This document shows, piece after piece, positions 61,853 through 64,000 of a stretch of DNA of 64,000 nt. The notes beneath the pieces are model-generated. The model saw only the letters and a program-made list of their open reading frames with translations, was not told the DNA's origin and did no database searches. The stretch is taken from positions 124,001 to 188,000 of the forward strand of contig NZ_BAGC01000033.1 in assembly GCF_000308655.1 (NCBI RefSeq). The letters run 5' to 3'. Every line of letters begins with the position of its first letter. Positions within the stretch are counted from its first letter, which is position 1. This stretch comes from Nocardia niigatensis NBRC 100131 (GTDB taxonomy: Bacteria > Actinomycetota > Actinomycetes > Mycobacteriales > Mycobacteriaceae). The translations under genes and the position numbers were made by a program.

Positions 61853-63307
61853 ATGGCCACTACGCCCGAGCACGTCGACGTGCTGATTGTCGGGGCCGGA
61901 CTGTCCGGTATCGATGCCGCCTATCATCTGCAGCGCGCGTTTCCGTGGCGGAGCTACGCCATTCTGGAGATGCGCGAGGCCAGCGGCGGCACCTGGGATC
62001 TGTTCCGCTACCCGGGGATTCGCTCCGATTCGGACATGTTCACCCTCGGCTATCGGTTCCGGCCGTGGCTGGGGGACAAGGCCATCGCCAGCGGTGACTC
62101 GATCCTCGCGTACGTGCGCGACACCGCCTCGGAGAACGGGATCGACAAGCGTATCCGCTACCGGCACAAGGTGGTGCGGGCCGAATGGTTCTCGGCGGAC
62201 AACCGCTGGACCGTCACCGCCGACCACGACGGACGGCCGGTCACCATGACCACGAACTTCCTGTTCAGCTGCTCGGGCTACTACCGTTACGACGAGGGCT
62301 ATGCCCCGGACTTCGCGGGTACCGAACGCTTCCGGGGCCCGATCATCCACCCCCAGCACTGGCCCGATCATGTCGACGTCGAGGACAAGCGGGTCATCAT
62401 CATCGGGTCCGGCGCCACCGCCGTCACCCTCGGCCCCGCCCTGGTGGAACAGGGCGCGCACGTGACCATGCTGCAGCGGTCGCCCTCGTACATCATTTCC
62501 ATGCCCGCCCGCGATAGCTTCGCGGACAGCGCCCGGAAATTGCTGCCCGCGCGCGCCGCCTATGCCCTGACCCGCGCCAAGAACGTCGCGCTCAGCACGA
62601 TGATGTATCAACTGTCGCAACGGTATCCGAAGCGCATGCGGGCCTGGATCCGCGGCTGGCAGCAACGGTGGCTGCCCGACGGTTTCGACCTCGACACCCA
62701 CTTCAACCCCAGCTACAAGCCGTGGGATCAGCGACTGTGCCTGTCGCCCGACGGCGATCTGTTCCGCGCCATCCGGCAGGACAAACTGGATCTGGTCACC
62801 GACCGCATCGACACCTTCACCGAAACCGGACTGCGCCTCGAATCCGGGCGCGATCTCGCCGCCGACGTCATCATCACCGCAACGGGATTGAACCTGATCC
62901 CCTTCGGGGGCATCGAACTTGCCGTGGACGGCCGCGAGATCAACCTTCCCGACACCATGGCCTACAAGGCCATGATGCTCTCCGAAGTCCCCAACTTCGC
63001 CTTCGTCATCGGCTACACCAACGCCTCCTGGACCCTCAAGGCAGACCTGGTGTGCGAGTACGTCGTCCGCCTGCTCCGCTATATGGACGCCGAAGGCTAC
63101 GTCCGCGCCACCCCGGTCCGCGACCCCTCCGTCGGCACCGCACCCTTCCTCGACTTCGAACCCGGCTACGTCCTCCGCTCCCTCGACATCCTTCCCAAAC
63201 AGGGCGACCGCGCACCCTGGCGTCTCCACATGAACTACCTCCGCGACCTCCCCAAACTCCGCTACGGCAGAATCACCGACCCGGCCATGCGCTTCGAGCG
63301 GGTCTGA
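61853..63307 (+). CDS. Flavin-binding Baeyer-Villiger-type monooxygenase (EthA-like)
   Basis: The 484-residue enzyme has FAD motif VDVLIVGAGLSGIDAAYHL (13-18 GAGLSG), GGTWDLFRYPGIRSDSDMFTLGYRF, the BVMO fingerprint FRGPIIHPQHWP (FxGxxxHxxxW) near 161 and NADPH motif IIIGSGATAVTLG. The C-terminal half (NYLRDLPKLRYGR) matches EthA-type FAD monooxygenases. It inserts oxygen into ketones to make esters or lactones with NADPH and O2, and EthA-like proteins also activate thioamide drugs. Predicted cytosolic. The neighbouring alpha/beta hydrolase may cleave the ester. Confidence 0.9.
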   Translation: MATTPEHVDVLIVGAGLSGIDAAYHLQRAFPWRSYAILEMREASGGTWDLFRYPGIRSDSDMFTLGYRFRPWLGDKAIASGDSILAYVRDTASENGIDKRIRYRHKVVRAEWFSADNRWTVTADHDGRPVTMTTNFLFSCSGYYRYDEGYAPDFAGTERFRGPIIHPQHWPDHVDVEDKRVIIIGSGATAVTLGPALVEQGAHVTMLQRSPSYIISMPARDSFADSARKLLPARAAYALTRAKNVALSTMMYQLSQRYPKRMRAWIRGWQQRWLPDGFDLDTHFNPSYKPWDQRLCLSPDGDLFRAIRQDKLDLVTDRIDTFTETGLRLESGRDLAADVIITATGLNLIPFGGIELAVDGREINLPDTMAYKAMMLSEVPNFAFVIGYTNASWTLKADLVCEYVVRLLRYMDAEGYVRATPVRDPSVGTAPFLDFEPGYVLRSLDILPKQGDRAPWRLHMNYLRDLPKLRYGRITDPAMRFERV

Positions 63308-63396
63308 CCCGCAGTCGGATTCGCCCGTCGCGCGATCGACGAAATCGAAGACAAAAGCGGAAGAGATCAAAAGACAAGAGATGCAGTGATGATGTG

Positions 63397-63489
63397 GGTG
63401 AACCCCGCGGTGGTCGTCCTGACTCGAAAAGATGCTGACCGTGGTGTCATGTCCAGGATCTGTCGGTCGGTCCGGCTGCGGGGTTCACC
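63397..63489. repeat. 12-bp inverted repeat pair (possible insertion-element relic)
   Basis: GGTGAACCCCGC at 63397-63408 and GCGGGGTTCACC at 63478-63489 are perfect inverted copies separated by 69 bases. No ORF of useful length lies between. The region 63308-63797 otherwise contains only an oxidoreductase fragment. This may be a small mobile-element relic or a very large terminator-like structure. Confidence 0.4.
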
Positions 63490-63736
63490 GCACTGCCCGG
63501 TCGTGGCACTGGTGACTTGATAGACATCCCAGGAGCCTGAATGTCAAGCAGCAGACGGTTGAGCGGGACCTGGCCAGGCCCGTGGGTTCGTCGTAGATCG
63601 GCCAGTCCAGTTCGTTGTGGGTGATGCCGCGGGCCTCGACCTTGATCAGGACATCGCAGAGGCCGGGTTTCGCGTCGGGGGACGTCCCCATGGACCAGTC
63701 CCTCGATGCCGGGCTCGCGGGTGCGAACGCCTTCAT
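63485..63736 (-). pseudogene. Truncated zinc-type oxidoreductase (N-terminal fragment)
   Basis: The minus ORF begins MKAFAPASPASRDWSM and has PGLCDVLIKVEARGITHNELDWPIYDEPTG, the N-terminal region of an NAD(P)H:quinone or alcohol dehydrogenase. After ~53 residues the sequence changes to unrelated ARSRSTVCCLTFRLLGCLSSHQ and stops, where a full enzyme would have ~320 residues. The break coincides with the inverted-repeat region at 63397-63489. A dyad at 63748-63764 upstream may be its operator. Confidence 0.55.
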
Positions 63737-63747
63737 CCTCAGCTTTT

Positions 63748-63764
63748 TTCGTTGTGCGAACGAA
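63748..63764. promoter_or_regulatory. Operator candidate upstream of oxidoreductase fragment
   Basis: TTCGTT-GTGCG-AACGAA is a perfect inverted repeat between the truncated oxidoreductase and the cupin gene at the right edge, typical in size for a TetR or MarR site. Confidence 0.4.
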
Positions 63765-63797
63765 TCGACGATAGGACGGGCGTCTCGACGGTGTCGG

Positions 63798-64000
63798 CTA
63801 ATTCCCTGGGAATCCGATCGCTGGATCCTGATCCGAACTCAACAGGAAATGGCCCAGGAATACGACGTCCTCGTCGAGCGCGTCGAACTGGGCGATGCGC
63901 ACCGCTTCCGGTTCGAAGAACACATCGCCCGGACCCAGCACCACCAGCGGTTCGCCCTCGATGCGATAGGCCACCGAGCCGGACACGATGCTGCCCACCA
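63798..64000 (-). CDS. Cupin-domain protein, C-terminal part (5' end outside window)
   Basis: The minus frame is open from the right edge to a stop at 63798: GSIVSGSVAYRIEGEPLVVLGPGDVFFEPEAVRIAQFDALDEDVVFLGHFLL. This is the second half of a small RmlC-like cupin (GPGDVFFEP motif, conserved final strands). The start codon and first cupin motif lie beyond the window, so function and length are unknown. It lies upstream of the truncated oxidoreductase on the same strand, and the two could once have formed a unit. Confidence 0.7.
   Translation of the reverse strand, partial: VGSIVSGSVAYRIEGEPLVVLGPGDVFFEPEAVRIAQFDALDEDVVFLGHFLLSSDQDPAIGFPGN

Overview
The window is high-GC DNA (close to 70% by eye, strong G/C preference at third codon positions) from an actinobacterium, most likely Nocardia or a close mycolate relative. 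The best evidence is gene order. Two CNNM/CBS membrane proteins, guaB1, an M56 peptidase/BlaI pair, a PaaI-type thioesterase, ureABC, ureFGD and ndh follow the order I recall for the Mycobacterium tuberculosis block Rv1841c-Rv1854c, with large extra segments inserted between them. The genus is inference. No rRNA, tRNA, CRISPR array, prophage or intact insertion sequence was recognised.

Layout. 1-9.2 kb: a secreted LVIVD-type beta-propeller protein (cut by the left edge), a DUF4232 lipoprotein, a divergent HxlR regulator/AhpD-like pair, a conserved protein often labelled 3-methyladenine DNA glycosylase, two CNNM-CBS proteins, GuaB1, and a convergent SnoaL-like/cupin pair. 9.4-12.5 kb: DEAD-box helicase, M56 peptidase and BlaI regulator. 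12.5-16.6 kb: an iron-siderophore-type ABC importer (two FecCD permeases and an ATPase, no binding protein) sharing an IdeR/DtxR-like box with a divergent unknown gene. 16.7-24 kb: small membrane protein, LpqN-type lipoprotein, duplicated zinc-metallopeptidase-like lipoprotein, a 1019-residue SARP-type regulator, small genes, and a second IdeR-like box. 24.4-27.4 kb: thioesterase and ureABC, closed by tandem terminators.

27.5-34.6 kb: a tightly overlapping meta-cleavage operon (alpha/beta hydrolase, extradiol dioxygenase, FAD monooxygenase, hydratase, acylating acetaldehyde dehydrogenase, aldolase) that could convert a hydroxylated aromatic compound to pyruvate and acetyl-CoA. Two identical-arm operator-like palindromes flank its promoter and a TetR gene follows it. 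34.7-44.2 kb: Tat-exported amidohydrolase, O-methyltransferase, PadR and TetR regulators with divergent targets, a QacA/LfrA-like efflux pump, YchJ, a repeat-built membrane protein, SDR, quinone oxidoreductase and a small secreted protein. 44.3-46.3 kb: ureFGD, the urease maturation genes, separated from ureABC by about 17 kb.

46.3-48.8 kb is degraded or accessory: a secreted-protein pseudogene with an in-frame stop, an orphan Imm7-like immunity gene and small hydrophobic ORFs. 48.8-51.7 kb: type II NADH dehydrogenase, a beta-lactamase-fold serine hydrolase and a small ORF. 51.8-60.8 kb: the recC-recB-recD operon. 60.9-64 kb: alpha/beta hydrolase, Baeyer-Villiger-type monooxygenase, a truncated oxidoreductase beside a long inverted repeat, and a cupin cut by the right edge. 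The most unusual points are the split urease locus, the orphan immunity gene in a decayed region, several clear operator pairs, and proteins built from internal duplications.
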